Positions 51,603 through 62,279 of a stretch of 64,000 bases of DNA are shown here, piece by piece. The notes beneath the pieces were generated by a model that saw only the letters and a list, made by a program, of their open reading frames with translations, ran no database searches and was not told the DNA's origin. The position numbers and the translations under genes were made by a program. Source of the DNA: Sphingomonadales bacterium (lineage in GTDB: Bacteria > Pseudomonadota > Alphaproteobacteria > Sphingomonadales > Sphingomonadaceae); assembly GCA_027483465.1 (NCBI GenBank), contig JAIXUQ010000034.1, positions 123,790-187,789 of the forward strand. Direction: 5' to 3'. The first letter of the stretch is position 1. Each line of letters opens with the position of its first letter.

Positions 51603-53141
51603 TCAGCCCAGAAAGGCCGTCGCTTTGCCCAGCGTGATGGCCCCACCCCAGAGCAACGGCAGCAGCACCGGCGCCCAGGCGATCAGGCGCCAACCCCAAT
51701 GGGCCGGCGCGGCCCCGGCCGGGGCGGCTTCCGGTGGAGGCGCGCTGGGGGCGGGATCAACCTGCCACAGCCGATCCGGCACGGGCCGCACTGCCAGCGC
51801 AGCCAGCATGCCGATCAGCAGCAGCCCGGCCAGCATCAGGAAGATGGGGCCATAAATCCGGGCGCGGGCGATTGACTCGGCCAGTTGCGCATCCCGCACC
51901 CAGGCCACCAGCAACGGCCCCAATACCCCGGCCGTGGACCAGGCGGTGAGCAGCCGGCCGTGGATGGCGCCCACCTGCCGGGTACCGAACAGATCGGCCA
52001 GCCACGCTGGAACGGCGGCAAACCCGCCGCCGTACATGGAGGCAATCAGGGCGAAGGCTGCGAGGAACAGCGGCAGCGCAGGATTGGCCGGCAGCAGCGC
52101 GCCATAGAGCAGGGCAGCCAGCGTCAGCATCAGCAGATAGAGGTTGCGCCGGCCAATCACATCCGACACCGAAGACCAGACAAAGCGCCCGGCAATGTTG
52201 AACAGGCTGATCAGCCCGACAAAGGCCGCGCCGATCGTGGCGGTGGCATCGCGCGCCGCCGGCCCAAGGGCCTCAAAGCCAAGGCCGGGCTGGCCGATCA
52301 GGCGGCCGCCGAACATCTCCTGCACCATCGGGGAGGCAAGGCCGATGATACCGATGCTGGCCGAAACGTTCATCAGCAGGACGCACCAGACCAGCCAGAA
52401 TTGCGGGGTGCGGGTGGCGCGGTCCAGCGGCACAAAACGGCCCCCAGCCACCACTTGCGGCCGGCCGGGCGGATGCCAGCCGGCCGCCGGCAGGCGGAAA
52501 CCCAGCGCGCCGGCACTCATCGCCAAGGCGTAGACAGCGGTCATCAGCAGCATCGTGGCCGCCGGGCTGCCGGTGGCCGCCATCAACCGGTCGGCCGCCG
52601 GGCTGCCAACCATGGCGCCCCCGCCAAAGCCCATGATGGCCATGCCAGTGGCCAGGCCGCGCCGATCGGGAAACCATTTCAACAGCGTGGAAACGGGCGT
52701 GATATAGCCGATGCCCAGACCGATGCCGCCGATCACCCCGGTGCCCAGCCAGAACAGCCACAACTGGTGCTGGCCCACACCCACCGCGCCAATGGCCATG
52801 CCGCCCGCCCAACAGGCCGCCGCGACAAGCCCGGCCCGGCGGGGGCCCACCCGCTCCACCCAGGCGCCAAACAGCGCGGCGGCCAACCCCAGCACGACAA
52901 AGAACAGGCTGTAGACCCAGACAAGATCGCTCACCCGCCAATCGCAATCGCTGCCAATCAGGGCATCGGGCAGGCTGGTGCAGGCCGGGGCACCCAGCGC
53001 ATGGCTGAGCGGCAGCCAGAACACCGAAAAGCCATAGGCCATACCGATGCACAGATGGATGGCCAGCGCGCAAGGTGGCACCAGCCAGCGATCATGGCCC
53101 GGTGCCGCGGTGATCCGCGCGATCGACAGAAATGCCCCCAT
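51603..53141 (-). CDS. MFS transporter, oxalate/formate antiporter (OFA) type
   Basis: A 512-residue major facilitator with 12 predicted membrane helices. OFA-family features include the N-terminal HLCIGMAYGFSVFWLPL, a luminal insert after helix 1, GIGLGIGYITPVSTLLKWFPDRRGLATG, and NIAGRFVWSSVSDVIGRRN. OFA members exchange organic anions, but the substrate is not predictable. ATG 53141 was chosen; GTG 53171 is in frame. It follows the crotonase gene by 63 bp on the same strand, so the two may be co-transcribed. Confidence 0.85.
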   Translation of the reverse strand: MGAFLSIARITAAPGHDRWLVPPCALAIHLCIGMAYGFSVFWLPLSHALGAPACTSLPDALIGSDCDWRVSDLVWVYSLFFVVLGLAAALFGAWVERVGPRRAGLVAAACWAGGMAIGAVGVGQHQLWLFWLGTGVIGGIGLGIGYITPVSTLLKWFPDRRGLATGMAIMGFGGGAMVGSPAADRLMAATGSPAATMLLMTAVYALAMSAGALGFRLPAAGWHPPGRPQVVAGGRFVPLDRATRTPQFWLVWCVLLMNVSASIGIIGLASPMVQEMFGGRLIGQPGLGFEALGPAARDATATIGAAFVGLISLFNIAGRFVWSSVSDVIGRRNLYLLMLTLAALLYGALLPANPALPLFLAAFALIASMYGGGFAAVPAWLADLFGTRQVGAIHGRLLTAWSTAGVLGPLLVAWVRDAQLAESIARARIYGPIFLMLAGLLLIGMLAALAVRPVPDRLWQVDPAPSAPPPEAAPAGAAPAHWGWRLIAWAPVLLPLLWGGAITLGKATAFLG

Positions 53142-53204
53142 GGCCAAGCCTGCTGACGGAATGGCCGGCACCGGTCAACTGGCGCGATGCCCCAGACGAA
53201 GGCT

Positions 53205-53987
53205 TCAGCGGCCCTTCCACTCCGGCTTGCGCTTCTGGGCAAAGGCCAGCGGGCCCTCGCGCAGATCTTCTGAACGGAACAGCGCCTGCACGGCGGGATA
53301 CTGGCCTTGGCCTTCATAGGCGGCGCGCAGGGTGGGCGCCTCCAGCCCCTTCAGGACCGCCTGCTTCGACGCGCGCAGCGACAGCGGAGACAATTCGCAC
53401 ATGGCCGCCGCCAGCGCCCGGGCCCGGGCCATCAATTCATCGGCCGCAACCACCTCGCTCACGAAGCCCAAATCCTTGCCCTCGGCCGCCGAAACGGTTC
53501 GGGCCGTGAGGATCATCGCCATCGCGCGCGACAGGCCGATGGCGCGCGGCAACCGGTGCAGGCCGCCGGCCAGCGCCGCCAAGCCCACCTTGGGCTCGGG
53601 CAGGGCAAAGCTGGCCGTTTCGGCGGCGATGATGATGTCAGCCGCCAACGCCACTTCAAAGCCGCCGCCCATGGCAACCCCGTTCACCGCCGCGATCACC
53701 GGCTTGTCCAGGTCCCAGCGGCTGGTCAGCCCGCCAAAGCCCGACGGCGGCACAGTGATGGCATTGCCTTCAGCCTGCCAGCGCAGATCATTGCCGGCGG
53801 AAAAGGCGCGCGGGCCCGCCCCGGTGATGATCGCCACCCACAGATCGGGATCGGCAGCAAAATCATTGAACACCGCATCCAGTTCGGCATTGGCCGGCGG
53901 GTGCAGCGCATTCATCCGGTCAGGCCGGTTGATGGTGACGATCAGCACCTTGCCGTCCCGCTCCACCGTCACATGTTCAAAGGCCAT
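53205..53987 (-). CDS. Enoyl-CoA hydratase/isomerase (crotonase) family protein
   Basis: A 260-residue crotonase-fold protein acting on acyl-CoA. It has FSAGNDLRWQAEG at the first oxyanion-hole position, AAVNGVAMGGGFEVALAADIIIA with the second oxyanion Gly, and ALPEPKVGLAALAGGLHRLP carrying a catalytic acid. The sequence resembles the carnitinyl-CoA dehydratase/CaiD-like branch, but substrate is uncertain. The ATG has GGGAGGAACGACC upstream, a strong ribosome binding site. A structured, terminator-bearing region lies upstream on the same strand. Confidence 0.88.
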   Translation of the reverse strand: MAFEHVTVERDGKVLIVTINRPDRMNALHPPANAELDAVFNDFAADPDLWVAIITGAGPRAFSAGNDLRWQAEGNAITVPPSGFGGLTSRWDLDKPVIAAVNGVAMGGGFEVALAADIIIAAETASFALPEPKVGLAALAGGLHRLPRAIGLSRAMAMILTARTVSAAEGKDLGFVSEVVAADELMARARALAAAMCELSPLSLRASKQAVLKGLEAPTLRAAYEGQGQYPAVQALFRSEDLREGPLAFAQKRKPEWKGR

Positions 53988-54440
53988 GGTCGTTCCTCCC
54001 TTTGGGATTGCTTGTGCCATGCACGGGCGGAGAGGACGGCCTGATGAAAGCGCGGGGGGCCAGAAACGGAAGGGCCCCCGGCCAGTTGCCTGACCGGGGG
54101 CCGCGTGACGAGACTGATGGGCTGAACACCGTTCGGCGCCGGCTGGAGCCAATGCCCCCATCTGCCCCAGCCGGCGCGCGCTGCCAGACCCGAAGGCCGG
54201 CGCGCAAACGGTGAACGCCTATCGTCGTTCTCCCCGAGACCCTGGCCGCCATCAGCGACCCGCGTCTGTTGGCAGGTGATATGCCGATTCGTTGCGCCTG
54301 TCAGTCAGGCTGATGCGGCCATCCGTGACGAATCCGTGAACTGTTGCGCCGATGCAACACCTGTCAGGGCTCCGCAATGCTTGCCCGAAGGGCCAGACAT
54401 GCTAAGGCCGCGTTCACACGCCAAAAACCAAGAGAGCAAC
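53988..54440. other. 452-bp non-coding gap with structured minus-strand segment
   Basis: No ORF here has a ribosome binding site or recognisable protein. On the minus strand two strong structures occur: an 11-bp perfect hairpin GCGCCGGCTGG/CCAGCCGGCGC (about 54135-54176) with a 20-base loop containing GGGGG, and the terminator at 54073-54102. Nearer proS the plus strand carries the proS leader and promoter, not resolvable by eye. The region could hold a minus-strand small RNA or a long leader of the crotonase gene. Confidence 0.6.
54073..54102 (-). terminator. GCAA-loop terminator-like hairpin upstream of the crotonase gene
   Basis: On the minus strand GGCCCCCGGTCAG and CTGGCCGGGGGCC form a 13-bp stem with one G-U pair around a GCAA tetraloop, followed by CTTCCGTTTC. 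On the plus strand the same position is an A-C mismatch, so the stem is made for minus-strand RNA. The T-run is weak. Confidence 0.6.
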
Positions 54441-55751
54441 GTGCGCCTGTCCCGCTATTTCATGCCTGTCCTCAAGGAAACGCCCGGCGAGGCTCAGGTG
54501 ATCTCCCACCAATTGATGCTGCGCGCCGCCATGATCCGCCAGACCGCGGCCGGCATCTATGCCTGGCTGCCGCTCGGCAAGCGCGTGCTGGCCAATATCG
54601 AACGCATCGTCCGCGAGGAACAGGACCGTGCCGGCGCCATCGAAGTGTTGATGCCCACCATCCAGTCCGCCGATTTGTGGCGTCAATCCGGCCGCTATGA
54701 TGCCTATGGCCCCGAAATGCTGCGCATCACCGATCGGCATGATCGTGAAATGCTGTTCAGCCCCACCGCCGAGGAATTGTTCACTGCCATCTTTCAAAAC
54801 GGCGCCAGAAGCTATCGCGACCTGCCGCGCAACATTTACCAGATCCAGTGGAAGTTCCGCGACGAGGTGCGCCCGCGCTTTGGCGTGCTGCGCGGGCGCG
54901 AATTCCTGATGAAGGATGCTTACAGCTTCGATCTGGATTATGAGAGCGCGGTCCACAGCTACAACCGCATGTTCATCGCCTATATGCGCACCTTTGCGCG
55001 GATCGGCCTGAATGCCATTCCCATGCAGGCCGACACCGGCCCCATTGGCGGCGATCTCAGCCACGAATTCATCGTGCTGGCGCCGACCGGTGAAAGCGAT
55101 GTCTTCTATCATGAGAACTGGCTGCAACCGCGCGACACCAGCGGCGTGAATGCCGATGACCGTGCGGCGCTGGCCGGCTTCATCGATGCGCTCAATGCCG
55201 ATTATGCCGCCACCGACGAAAAGCGCGATCTCGCCGCCGAAGCCGCCTGTGGCGCCGCCCTCAAGCAGTCCAAGGGCATCGAGGTTGGCCAGGTCTTTTA
55301 CTTTGGAGACAAATACACCGCACCCATGGGGGTGACCGTGCAGGGGCCCGATGGCGCGCCGGTCACGCCCTTGATGGGCAGCTATGGCATCGGCGTCTCC
55401 CGCCTGATGGGCGCGATCATCGAGGCCTGCCATGATGATGCCGGCATCATCTGGCCCGAGGCGGTGGCGCCGTTCCGGGTCGCCCTGATCAATCTGCGCG
55501 CCGATGATGGCGCCTGCGCGGCGGCCTGTGATCGGCTCTATGCCGATTTCACGGCGGCCGGCATTGATGTGCTTTACGACGACCGCGACGAGCGCGGCGG
55601 CGCCAAATTCGCCACGGCCGATCTGATCGGCCTGCCGTGGCAGGTCATCGTCGGGCCCAAGGGGTTGGCGGCCGGCGTTGTCGAACTCAAGCGCCGGGCA
55701 ACCGGCGAACGCATCGAGGTGCCGATCGACGCGGTGGTGGGCCGGGTGTGA
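54441..55751 (+). CDS. proS: Prolyl-tRNA synthetase (short form without editing insertion)
   Basis: Class II aminoacyl-tRNA synthetase of 436 residues ([22 protein letters not shown]). GTG 54441 has AAGAGAG upstream and matches family N-termini. Core motifs [22 protein letters not shown] (motif 2) and [18 protein letters not shown] (motif 3) are present. The roughly 130-residue bacterial editing (INS) domain of the E. coli enzyme is missing, as is usual for alphaproteobacteria, which rely on trans editing; see the YbaK protein. It overlaps lolC at GTGA. Confidence 0.96.
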   Translation: MRLSRYFMPVLKETPGEAQVISHQLMLRAAMIRQTAAGIYAWLPLGKRVLANIERIVREEQDRAGAIEVLMPTIQSADLWRQSGRYDAYGPEMLRITDRHDREMLFSPTAEELFTAIFQNGARSYRDLPRNIYQIQWKFRDEVRPRFGVLRGREFLMKDAYSFDLDYESAVHSYNRMFIAYMRTFARIGLNAIPMQADTGPIGGDLSHEFIVLAPTGESDVFYHENWLQPRDTSGVNADDRAALAGFIDALNADYAATDEKRDLAAEAACGAALKQSKGIEVGQVFYFGDKYTAPMGVTVQGPDGAPVTPLMGSYGIGVSRLMGAIIEACHDDAGIIWPEAVAPFRVALINLRADDGACAAACDRLYADFTAAGIDVLYDDRDERGGAKFATADLIGLPWQVIVGPKGLAAGVVELKRRATGERIEVPIDAVVGRV

Positions 55752-56995
55752 TCACGGCCCATGAACGGCTGATCATCCGGCGCTATCTGACGCCGGGGCA
55801 GGGCGAGGGCTTCATCTTTCTGGTGGCCGGCATCAGCCTGGTTGCCGTGGCGCTCGGCGTTGCCGCGCTGATCGCAGTGATGAGCGTGATGAACGGCTTC
55901 CGCGCCGAATTGTTCGATCGGATCATCGGGTTGAATGGCCATGCCGTGGTGCAGGGCTATGGCGGCCGGCTTGAGCAATGGCCGCGGGTGGTGGCCGAAG
56001 CCAGGGCGTTGCCCGGCGTGGTGCGCGCCGCGCCGATGATCGAACAGCCGTTGATGGCCAGCGTGGGCGGCCGGGTGGAAGGTGTGATCGTGCGCGGCCT
56101 CACCCTGGCTGACATCAAGGCCAATCCCACCATCGCCGGCAACATCACCGGCGGCGACCTTGCCGCGCTGAAACCCGGCGCCAACACCGTGGCCATCGGT
56201 GCACGCCTGGCCGAGCAGCTTGGCCTGCGCATCGGCGACCAGATCAGTCTCGTCAATCCGGCCGGCCAGTCCACGCCGTTCGGCACCGTGCCGCGCATCG
56301 TCGCCTACACGGTGGTCGCCGTGTTTGAAGTGGGCGTCTATGATTATGACAAGGCCTTTGTGGTGATGCCGCTGGCCGATGCCCAGACGCTGCTGCGGCT
56401 GGATGCAGCGGTGAGCATGGTGGAAGTGGAAACCACCGATCCCGACCGGGCAGCCGCCATCCTGGAACCGCTGCGCCAGCGCTGGGCCGGCACCGCGGTC
56501 GTCAACGACTGGACCCGCAGCAACGCAGCGCTGTTTTCCGCCATGGTGGTGGAGCAGACGGTCATGTTCTGGGTGCTTTCCATCATCATCCTGGTGGCGG
56601 TGTTCAACATCCTGTCCTCTCTCATCATGCTCGTGCGCGCCAAGACGCGCGACATCGCCATCCTGCGCACCATGGGCGCCAGCCGCGCGAGCATGATGCG
56701 GGTGTTCATGGCGGTGGGCACATTGATCGGTGCCGCCGGGGTGACCGCGGGGCTGGCGCTCGGCTTCCTGCTGCTCACCTTTCGCCAACCGCTTGTTGAT
56801 GGTGTCTCGGCGTTGACCGGGACCAACATCTGGGACCCATCGGTGCGCTATCTGACGTTGCTGCCGGCCAAGACCGATCCGTTCGAGGTGCTCGGCATCA
56901 TCGTGCTGGCCCTGGGCCTGTCCTTCCTCGCCACGCTTTATCCGGCTTGGAAAGCGGCTTCCACCGATCCGGTGACGGTGTTGCGTTATGAGTGA
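55748..56995 (+). CDS. lolC: Lipoprotein-releasing ABC transporter permease (LolC/E-like)
   Basis: A 415-residue inner-membrane permease: FTSX-type with a first helix ([32 protein letters not shown]), a large periplasmic domain (about 55-260) and three C-terminal helices including [31 protein letters not shown]. With LolD it extracts outer-membrane lipoproteins. There is one permease gene only, so it may work as a homodimer (LolF-like) rather than LolCE. GTG 55748 overlaps the proS stop by 4 bp, and its end overlaps lolD by 8 bp. Confidence 0.93.
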   Translation: MITAHERLIIRRYLTPGQGEGFIFLVAGISLVAVALGVAALIAVMSVMNGFRAELFDRIIGLNGHAVVQGYGGRLEQWPRVVAEARALPGVVRAAPMIEQPLMASVGGRVEGVIVRGLTLADIKANPTIAGNITGGDLAALKPGANTVAIGARLAEQLGLRIGDQISLVNPAGQSTPFGTVPRIVAYTVVAVFEVGVYDYDKAFVVMPLADAQTLLRLDAAVSMVEVETTDPDRAAAILEPLRQRWAGTAVVNDWTRSNAALFSAMVVEQTVMFWVLSIIILVAVFNILSSLIMLVRAKTRDIAILRTMGASRASMMRVFMAVGTLIGAAGVTAGLALGFLLLTFRQPLVDGVSALTGTNIWDPSVRYLTLLPAKTDPFEVLGIIVLALGLSFLATLYPAWKAASTDPVTVLRYE

Positions 56996-57668
56996 GGCGG
57001 TACTGCAAACCATTGGCCTTGCCCGGCATTTCGAACAGGGCGGTGCCCGCATCGAGGTGCTGCGCGGGGTTGATCTGGCCATCGCCCCCGGTGAGATCGT
57101 TGCGCTGCTGGGCCCGTCCGGCTCGGGCAAATCCACCTTGCTGCAGGCGGTTGGCCTGCTGGAGGGCGGCTTTTCCGGACGTATCCGGATTTGTGGCGAA
57201 GAGGCCGGCCAGCTTGACGAGGCTGGCCGCACCCGGCTGCGCCGCCAGCGACTGGGTTTTGTTTACCAGTTTCACCACCTGCTGCCCGATTTCTCGGCGC
57301 GGGAAAATGTGATGCTCGCCGGCCTGGTTGCCGGGGTGGCGCCAGCGGCCGCCAGCGCGCGCGCCGATGAACTGCTGGGCGCGCTCGGCCTTGGCGCGCG
57401 CCTCACCCACAAGCCGGCGCAATTGTCGGGCGGGGAGCAGCAGCGTGTGGCGGTTGCCCGGGCTCTGGCCAACCGGCCGGCGCTGGTGCTGGCTGATGAG
57501 CCCACCGGCAATCTCGATGAAGCCACCGCCACGCTCGTGCTCGTAGCCTTCATCGATCTGGTCCGCTCCACCGGTTCGGCCGCGCTGGTCGCCACCCACA
57601 ATCTTGAACTCGCTCGCCGGATGGACCGGGTTGTGAGCCTGCATCAGGGCAGGCTGGTGGCCGCCTGA
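56988..57668 (+). CDS. lolD: Lipoprotein-releasing ABC transporter ATPase LolD
   Basis: A 226-residue ABC ATPase: Walker [20 protein letters not shown]-loop [18 protein letters not shown] (the LLP signature region of LolD), ABC signature [15 protein letters not shown], Walker [14 protein letters not shown], and the His switch in VATHN. It pairs with the overlapping permease gene and lies 70 bp before dnaE. Confidence 0.96.
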   Translation: MSEAVLQTIGLARHFEQGGARIEVLRGVDLAIAPGEIVALLGPSGSGKSTLLQAVGLLEGGFSGRIRICGEEAGQLDEAGRTRLRRQRLGFVYQFHHLLPDFSARENVMLAGLVAGVAPAAASARADELLGALGLGARLTHKPAQLSGGEQQRVAVARALANRPALVLADEPTGNLDEATATLVLVAFIDLVRSTGSAALVATHNLELARRMDRVVSLHQGRLVAA

Positions 57669-57738
57669 CGCCATTTCGCGGTGGATAAATCGCCACGCGC
57701 CCTTCACCTTGCCGGCGCTTGGCCGCATGGTGCCGGCC

Positions 57739-60700
57739 ATGGCCCACGCCGGATTCGTCCCCCTTCGCTGCCACAGCGCCTATTCGATGCTGGAAGGCGC
57801 CATCCAGCCGGAAACGCTGGCAAAGCTGGCGCGGGAACAGGGCTTCCCGGCGCTTGGGCTGGCTGACCGCGCCAACATGTTTGCCGCAATGGATTTTTCC
57901 GCAGCGGCCAAGGATTGCGGCGTGCAGCCGCTGATTGGCGCGCTGGTGCCGGTGGAGCGCCCGGGATCGGCCACCATCCACAATCGCGCCATGGTCGATT
58001 GGCTGGCGCTCTATGCCCAGGATGGCGCCGGCTACACCAATCTGATCGCGCTGGTTTCTGATGCGCATCTGGCAGCGGCCACACCGGGGGACCCGGTGCT
58101 CACGCTGGAGCAGATGAGCGGCCGCACCGAGGGGCTGATTTGCCTCACCGGCGGCGCCGATGGCGCGCTTGCCCGCCTCGCGGCCGACGGGCAGGAGATC
58201 GAAGGGCTGGCCAGCCGGCTGCAGGCGCTGTTTCCGGGCCGGCTCTATGTGGAGATCGCCCGTTCAGGCGATCCGGTTGAAAAGCGCAGCGAAGCCGCGC
58301 TGCTGCGGCTGGCTGGGCAGCGCGATCTGCCCATCGTGGGCACGGCGCCGGTGAAATTCCGCCATGCCGCCATGCACGAAGCCCATGATGTGCTGCTGTG
58401 CATTGCCGATTCCGCCTATGTTGAGGCCGAGGGTCGCCGCCGTTCCAACCCCGAACACTGGCTGAAGCCGGCATCAGATTGGCATGCGCTGTTTGCCGAT
58501 TTGCCCGAAGCCATCGCCAACACGCTGGTCGTGGCCCAGCGCTGCGCCATGATGGCACCCAGCCGCAAGCCGATCCTGCCGCGCCTGTCGGCCGGCGGAG
58601 AGGATGCCGCGCTGGTGGCGGCTGCCACCCAGGGCCTGGCGCGGCGCATGGACGTGCTGGGGAAATCGGCCGAAGACCGCGCGCCCTATGAAGCGCGGCT
58701 GGCGTTCGAGCTTGATGTGATCAAGTCGATGGGTTTTCCCGGTTATTTCCTGATCGTGGCCGATTTCATCCAGTGGGCGAAATCCCAGTCGATTCCGGTG
58801 GGGCCGGGGCGCGGTTCGGGCGCCGGCTCGGTGGTGGCCTGGGCGCTCACCATCACGGATCTCGATCCGCTCGAACATGGCCTGCTGTTTGAACGCTTCC
58901 TCAATCCCGACCGCGTGTCGATGCCCGATTTCGATATCGATTTCTGCGAAACCCGGCGCGGCGAAGTCATTGATTATGTGCAGTCCCGCTATGGCCGGGA
59001 TCAGGTTGCGCAGATCATCACCTTCGGCAAGATGAAGGCTCGCGCCGTGCTGAAGGATGTCGGCCGCGTGTTGCAGATGCCCTATGGCCAGACCGACCGT
59101 CTCGCCAAGCTGGTGCCCAGCCACCCCACCGATCCCTGGACGCTGGCGCGCACGCTGGGCATTGGCAAGGACAAGGATGGCCGCGCCTATCCCGGCGAAC
59201 CCGCCTTCATCGCCGAGGTGGAGCGCGATCCCAAGGTCAAACGCCTGGTGGACATCGCCCTGCAACTGGAAGGCCTGCCGCGCCACAGTTCCACCCACGC
59301 CGCCGGCGTGGTGATCGGGGACCGGCCGCTGTCGCAACTGGTGCCGCTCTACCGCGATCCCAAGTCGGACATGCAGGTGACCCAGTTCGAGATGAAGGCT
59401 GCCGAGAAGGCCGGCCTCGTCAAGTTCGACTTTCTCGGCCTCAAGACCTTGTCCGTGCTCGATCGGGCGGCCGCCATGCTGCGCCAGCGCGGTGTCACGG
59501 TGGACTGGGCGACGCTGCCCACCAACGACCCGCACGTGTACCGGCTGATCGCGGATGGTGACACGGTGGGCGTGTTCCAGTTTGAATCCGAAGGCATGCG
59601 CCGTGCCCTGGGCCTGGTGCGGCCTGATTGTTTTGCCGATATCGTCGCGCTTGGCGCGCTTTATCGCCCCGGCCCGATGGACAATATCCCCAGTTTCGCC
59701 GCCCGCAAGGCGGGCCGGGAGAAGGTGGAATTGCTACATCCGGCGATGGAGCCCATCCTGCGCGAAACCTATGGCATCATCGTCTATCAGGAACAGGTGA
59801 TGAGCCTGGCGCGCGAACTGGCCGGCTACAGCCTGGGTGAGGCTGACCTGCTGCGCCGCGCCATGGGCAAGAAAATCCATGCCGAGATGGTGGCGCAGAA
59901 GGCCCGCTTTTCCGAAGGCGCCGCCAAGAACGGCATTGATCCAGCCACTTCCGATGCGATCTTCGAGTTGATCCTGAAGTTTGCCAACTATGGTTTCAAC
60001 AAGAGCCACGCCGCTGCCTATGCGCTGGTCAGCTATCACACCGCCTGGTTGAAGACCCATCACCGCGCCGAATTCTATGCCGCCTCGATGGCCTATGACA
60101 TCGACAACACCGATCGGCTGGCGGTGTTTGCCGATGATGCCCGCCGCTCCGGCATCGCCATGCACCCGCCCTGCATCAACAGTTCCGCTGCCGATTTCAC
60201 GGTGGAGGATGGCGCGGTGCGCTATGCTCTGGCTGGCCTGAAGGGCGTGGGCATGAAGGCGATGGAGGCGCTGGTCAGCGAGCGGGCGGGGCAGGGGCCG
60301 TTCCGCGATCTTGCTGATTTTGCACGCCGTTGTGACCCGAAGGGCCTCAACAAACGGCAATTGGAAAGCCTGATCGCCGGCGGCGCCTTCGATGCGCTCA
60401 ATGCCAATCGCGCCGGGGTGCATGCCCTGGCCGAAGCCATGATGGCCAGCGCCCAGGCCGCAGCGGCCGAACGCGAATCGGCCCAGGTCGCGCTGTTTGG
60501 CGATGCCACCGGCGTCGCTGATCCGGCTGGTCTGGCGTTGATGGTGCCCAACCTCAGCTGGACGGCAGCGGCCCGCATGGCGCACGAGAAGGAGGCCTTT
60601 GGCTTCTTTTTCAGCGGGCACCCGGTGGATGCCTATGCCAACGTGCTGGTGGCCAATGATGTCAAGAACTTTGGCGATATTCTTGCCATGCCGTCTCCGG

Positions 60701-61239
60701 CTGGCGGCGGCAAGCTGATCGTCAATATGGCCGGCCTGCTGGAGGAACGGCGCTGGCGCACCACCCAGACCGGGCGGCGTTACCAGTTCCTCAGCTTCTC
60801 CGATCGCTCCGGCCAGTACGTCACCAGTTGCTTCGACGAGGAGTTGCAGACCGCCATCGAAGCCTGGGCCAGCGAGCCGCCGCCGATGCTGCTCAGCATG
60901 GAGGTGCAATGGAAGGAGGGGGAGGACGTGCCCCGCCTCACCCTGCGCGGCGCCCGCCCGTTGGCCGATATCGCCCGCCGCACCCGCGGGCGCCTGGTGG
61001 TGCGGGTGGCGCACGAGGCCGAGGCCAGCGCCCTGCTGGCGGCGGTGAACCGCAACCCGGCCCAGGGGCGCGGGGAATTGGTGGCCGAAATCAACACCTT
61101 GGTTGGCCCGGCGCGGCTGGTGCTGGGCCGGAATTTCCTGATCGATGCCGATCTGGAGGCCGAAATCACCCGCGCCCTGGGGCCTGACCGGGTGGTGCAG
61201 GAACTGCTCGATCCGCCGCAACTGGCGCTGGTGAGCTGA
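57739..61239 (+). CDS. dnaE: DNA polymerase III alpha subunit
   Basis: The replicative polymerase, 1166 residues from ATG 57739 (MAHAGFVPLRCHSAYSMLEGAI); ATG 57727 or further upstream starts are possible. The PHP domain at the N-terminus (FVPLRCHSAYSMLEGAI), the polymerase palm motif MPDFDIDFCETRRGEVIDY near residue 395, GPGRGSGAGSVVAWAL, FNKSHAAAYALVSYHTAWLKTH, and a C-terminal OB-type domain are all present. It is the last gene of proS-lolC-lolD-dnaE and converges on glsA, the stops 6 bp apart. Confidence 0.97.
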   Translation: MAHAGFVPLRCHSAYSMLEGAIQPETLAKLAREQGFPALGLADRANMFAAMDFSAAAKDCGVQPLIGALVPVERPGSATIHNRAMVDWLALYAQDGAGYTNLIALVSDAHLAAATPGDPVLTLEQMSGRTEGLICLTGGADGALARLAADGQEIEGLASRLQALFPGRLYVEIARSGDPVEKRSEAALLRLAGQRDLPIVGTAPVKFRHAAMHEAHDVLLCIADSAYVEAEGRRRSNPEHWLKPASDWHALFADLPEAIANTLVVAQRCAMMAPSRKPILPRLSAGGEDAALVAAATQGLARRMDVLGKSAEDRAPYEARLAFELDVIKSMGFPGYFLIVADFIQWAKSQSIPVGPGRGSGAGSVVAWALTITDLDPLEHGLLFERFLNPDRVSMPDFDIDFCETRRGEVIDYVQSRYGRDQVAQIITFGKMKARAVLKDVGRVLQMPYGQTDRLAKLVPSHPTDPWTLARTLGIGKDKDGRAYPGEPAFIAEVERDPKVKRLVDIALQLEGLPRHSSTHAAGVVIGDRPLSQLVPLYRDPKSDMQVTQFEMKAAEKAGLVKFDFLGLKTLSVLDRAAAMLRQRGVTVDWATLPTNDPHVYRLIADGDTVGVFQFESEGMRRALGLVRPDCFADIVALGALYRPGPMDNIPSFAARKAGREKVELLHPAMEPILRETYGIIVYQEQVMSLARELAGYSLGEADLLRRAMGKKIHAEMVAQKARFSEGAAKNGIDPATSDAIFELILKFANYGFNKSHAAAYALVSYHTAWLKTHHRAEFYAASMAYDIDNTDRLAVFADDARRSGIAMHPPCINSSAADFTVEDGAVRYALAGLKGVGMKAMEALVSERAGQGPFRDLADFARRCDPKGLNKRQLESLIAGGAFDALNANRAGVHALAEAMMASAQAAAAERESAQVALFGDATGVADPAGLALMVPNLSWTAAARMAHEKEAFGFFFSGHPVDAYANVLVANDVKNFGDILAMPSPAGGGKLIVNMAGLLEERRWRTTQTGRRYQFLSFSDRSGQYVTSCFDEELQTAIEAWASEPPPMLLSMEVQWKEGEDVPRLTLRGARPLADIARRTRGRLVVRVAHEAEASALLAAVNRNPAQGRGELVAEINTLVGPARLVLGRNFLIDADLEAEITRALGPDRVVQELLDPPQLALVS

Positions 61240-61245
61240 ACGAAA

Positions 61246-62184
61246 TCAACGATTTGGGTTGAACACGCTCCACCCGGTGGCGCTGGCCAGTCGTTCCAGC
61301 GCCCGGGTGCCCAGCAGGCTGTTGCCCTGCGGCGACAGGCCCGGTGACCAGACGGCGATGCTGGCCCGCCCCGGCACGCTGGCCAATATGCCGCCACCCA
61401 CGCCCGATTTGGCCGGCAATCCCACCGAAAAGGCAAAGTCGCCCGAGGCGTCATAATGCCCGCACGTCAGCATCAAGGCATTGATTCGTCTCGCTTGTTC
61501 GGCGCTCACCACGCGCTGGCCGCTGGCCGGATCAACGCCATCGTTCATCAGGAACCGCCCCGCCCGGGCCAGGTCGCGGCAGCTCATGGCGATGGCGCAC
61601 TGGTGGAAATAGGCTGAAAGTGTTGCCTCAACATTTCCGCTTAACACCTTGTGCGCCTTCATGAAATGCGCCAGCGCGGCGTTGCGGTGGCCGGTCGCGG
61701 CTTCGGAATAGGCCACCGCGCCATCCATCGCGATGCCGCCATTGCCCGACAATTGGCGCAGCAAACGCAGGATCCGGCCCGCCCCGGCGCGCGGATCATC
61801 GCCATCGGTGATCAGGTCCGTCACCGCGATCGCGCCCGGATTGATGAATGGATTCCGTGGCTTGCCGCCCTCCGCCTCCAACTGCACGATCGAGTTGAAG
61901 GCCCCGCCCGATGGCTCCCGCCCCACCCGCTGCCACAGCGCTTCGCCATGGCTGGCCATCGCCTCCACCAGCGCAAACACCTTGGAAATCGACTGGATCG
62001 AGAAGGGCAGATCGGCATCCCCGGCGGCAAATTCGGCCCCGTCAGCGGTGATCACCACCATCCCGAAGTGCCGGTCCGACAGCTTGGCCAGCTCCGGAAT
62101 ATAGTCCGCCACCCGGCCGCGCACCGGCGCCAGCGCCATTTCGGTGGCCGTTTCCCGGACAATGGTGGCCAGATCCTGGTCCAT
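61246..62184 (-). CDS. glsA: Glutaminase
   Basis: Hydrolyses glutamine to glutamate and ammonia. The 312-residue beta-lactamase-fold protein shows the catalytic [44 protein letters not shown] and [20 protein letters not shown] 62184 has AAAAGGGG upstream. A longer in-frame start exists but lacks family support. Convergent with dnaE and divergent from the P450 gene across 193 bp. Confidence 0.95.
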   Translation of the reverse strand: MDQDLATIVRETATEMALAPVRGRVADYIPELAKLSDRHFGMVVITADGAEFAAGDADLPFSIQSISKVFALVEAMASHGEALWQRVGREPSGGAFNSIVQLEAEGGKPRNPFINPGAIAVTDLITDGDDPRAGAGRILRLLRQLSGNGGIAMDGAVAYSEAATGHRNAALAHFMKAHKVLSGNVEATLSAYFHQCAIAMSCRDLARAGRFLMNDGVDPASGQRVVSAEQARRINALMLTCGHYDASGDFAFSVGLPAKSGVGGGILASVPGRASIAVWSPGLSPQGNSLLGTRALERLASATGWSVFNPNR

Positions 62185-62279
62185 GTGCACCCCTTTTGCG
62201 TCCCGCGGTGACGGCACGGCGGGCCCTGGTGACGGTGAATTGGCCACCCATCATGCGCCGCCACGGCCACCCGTGCAAA

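Noticed and set aside
53988..54252. 91-codon minus-strand frame upstream of the crotonase gene
   Set aside because: Arg/Pro/Ser-rich shadow without a ribosome binding site; the hairpins in it fit RNA rather than protein.
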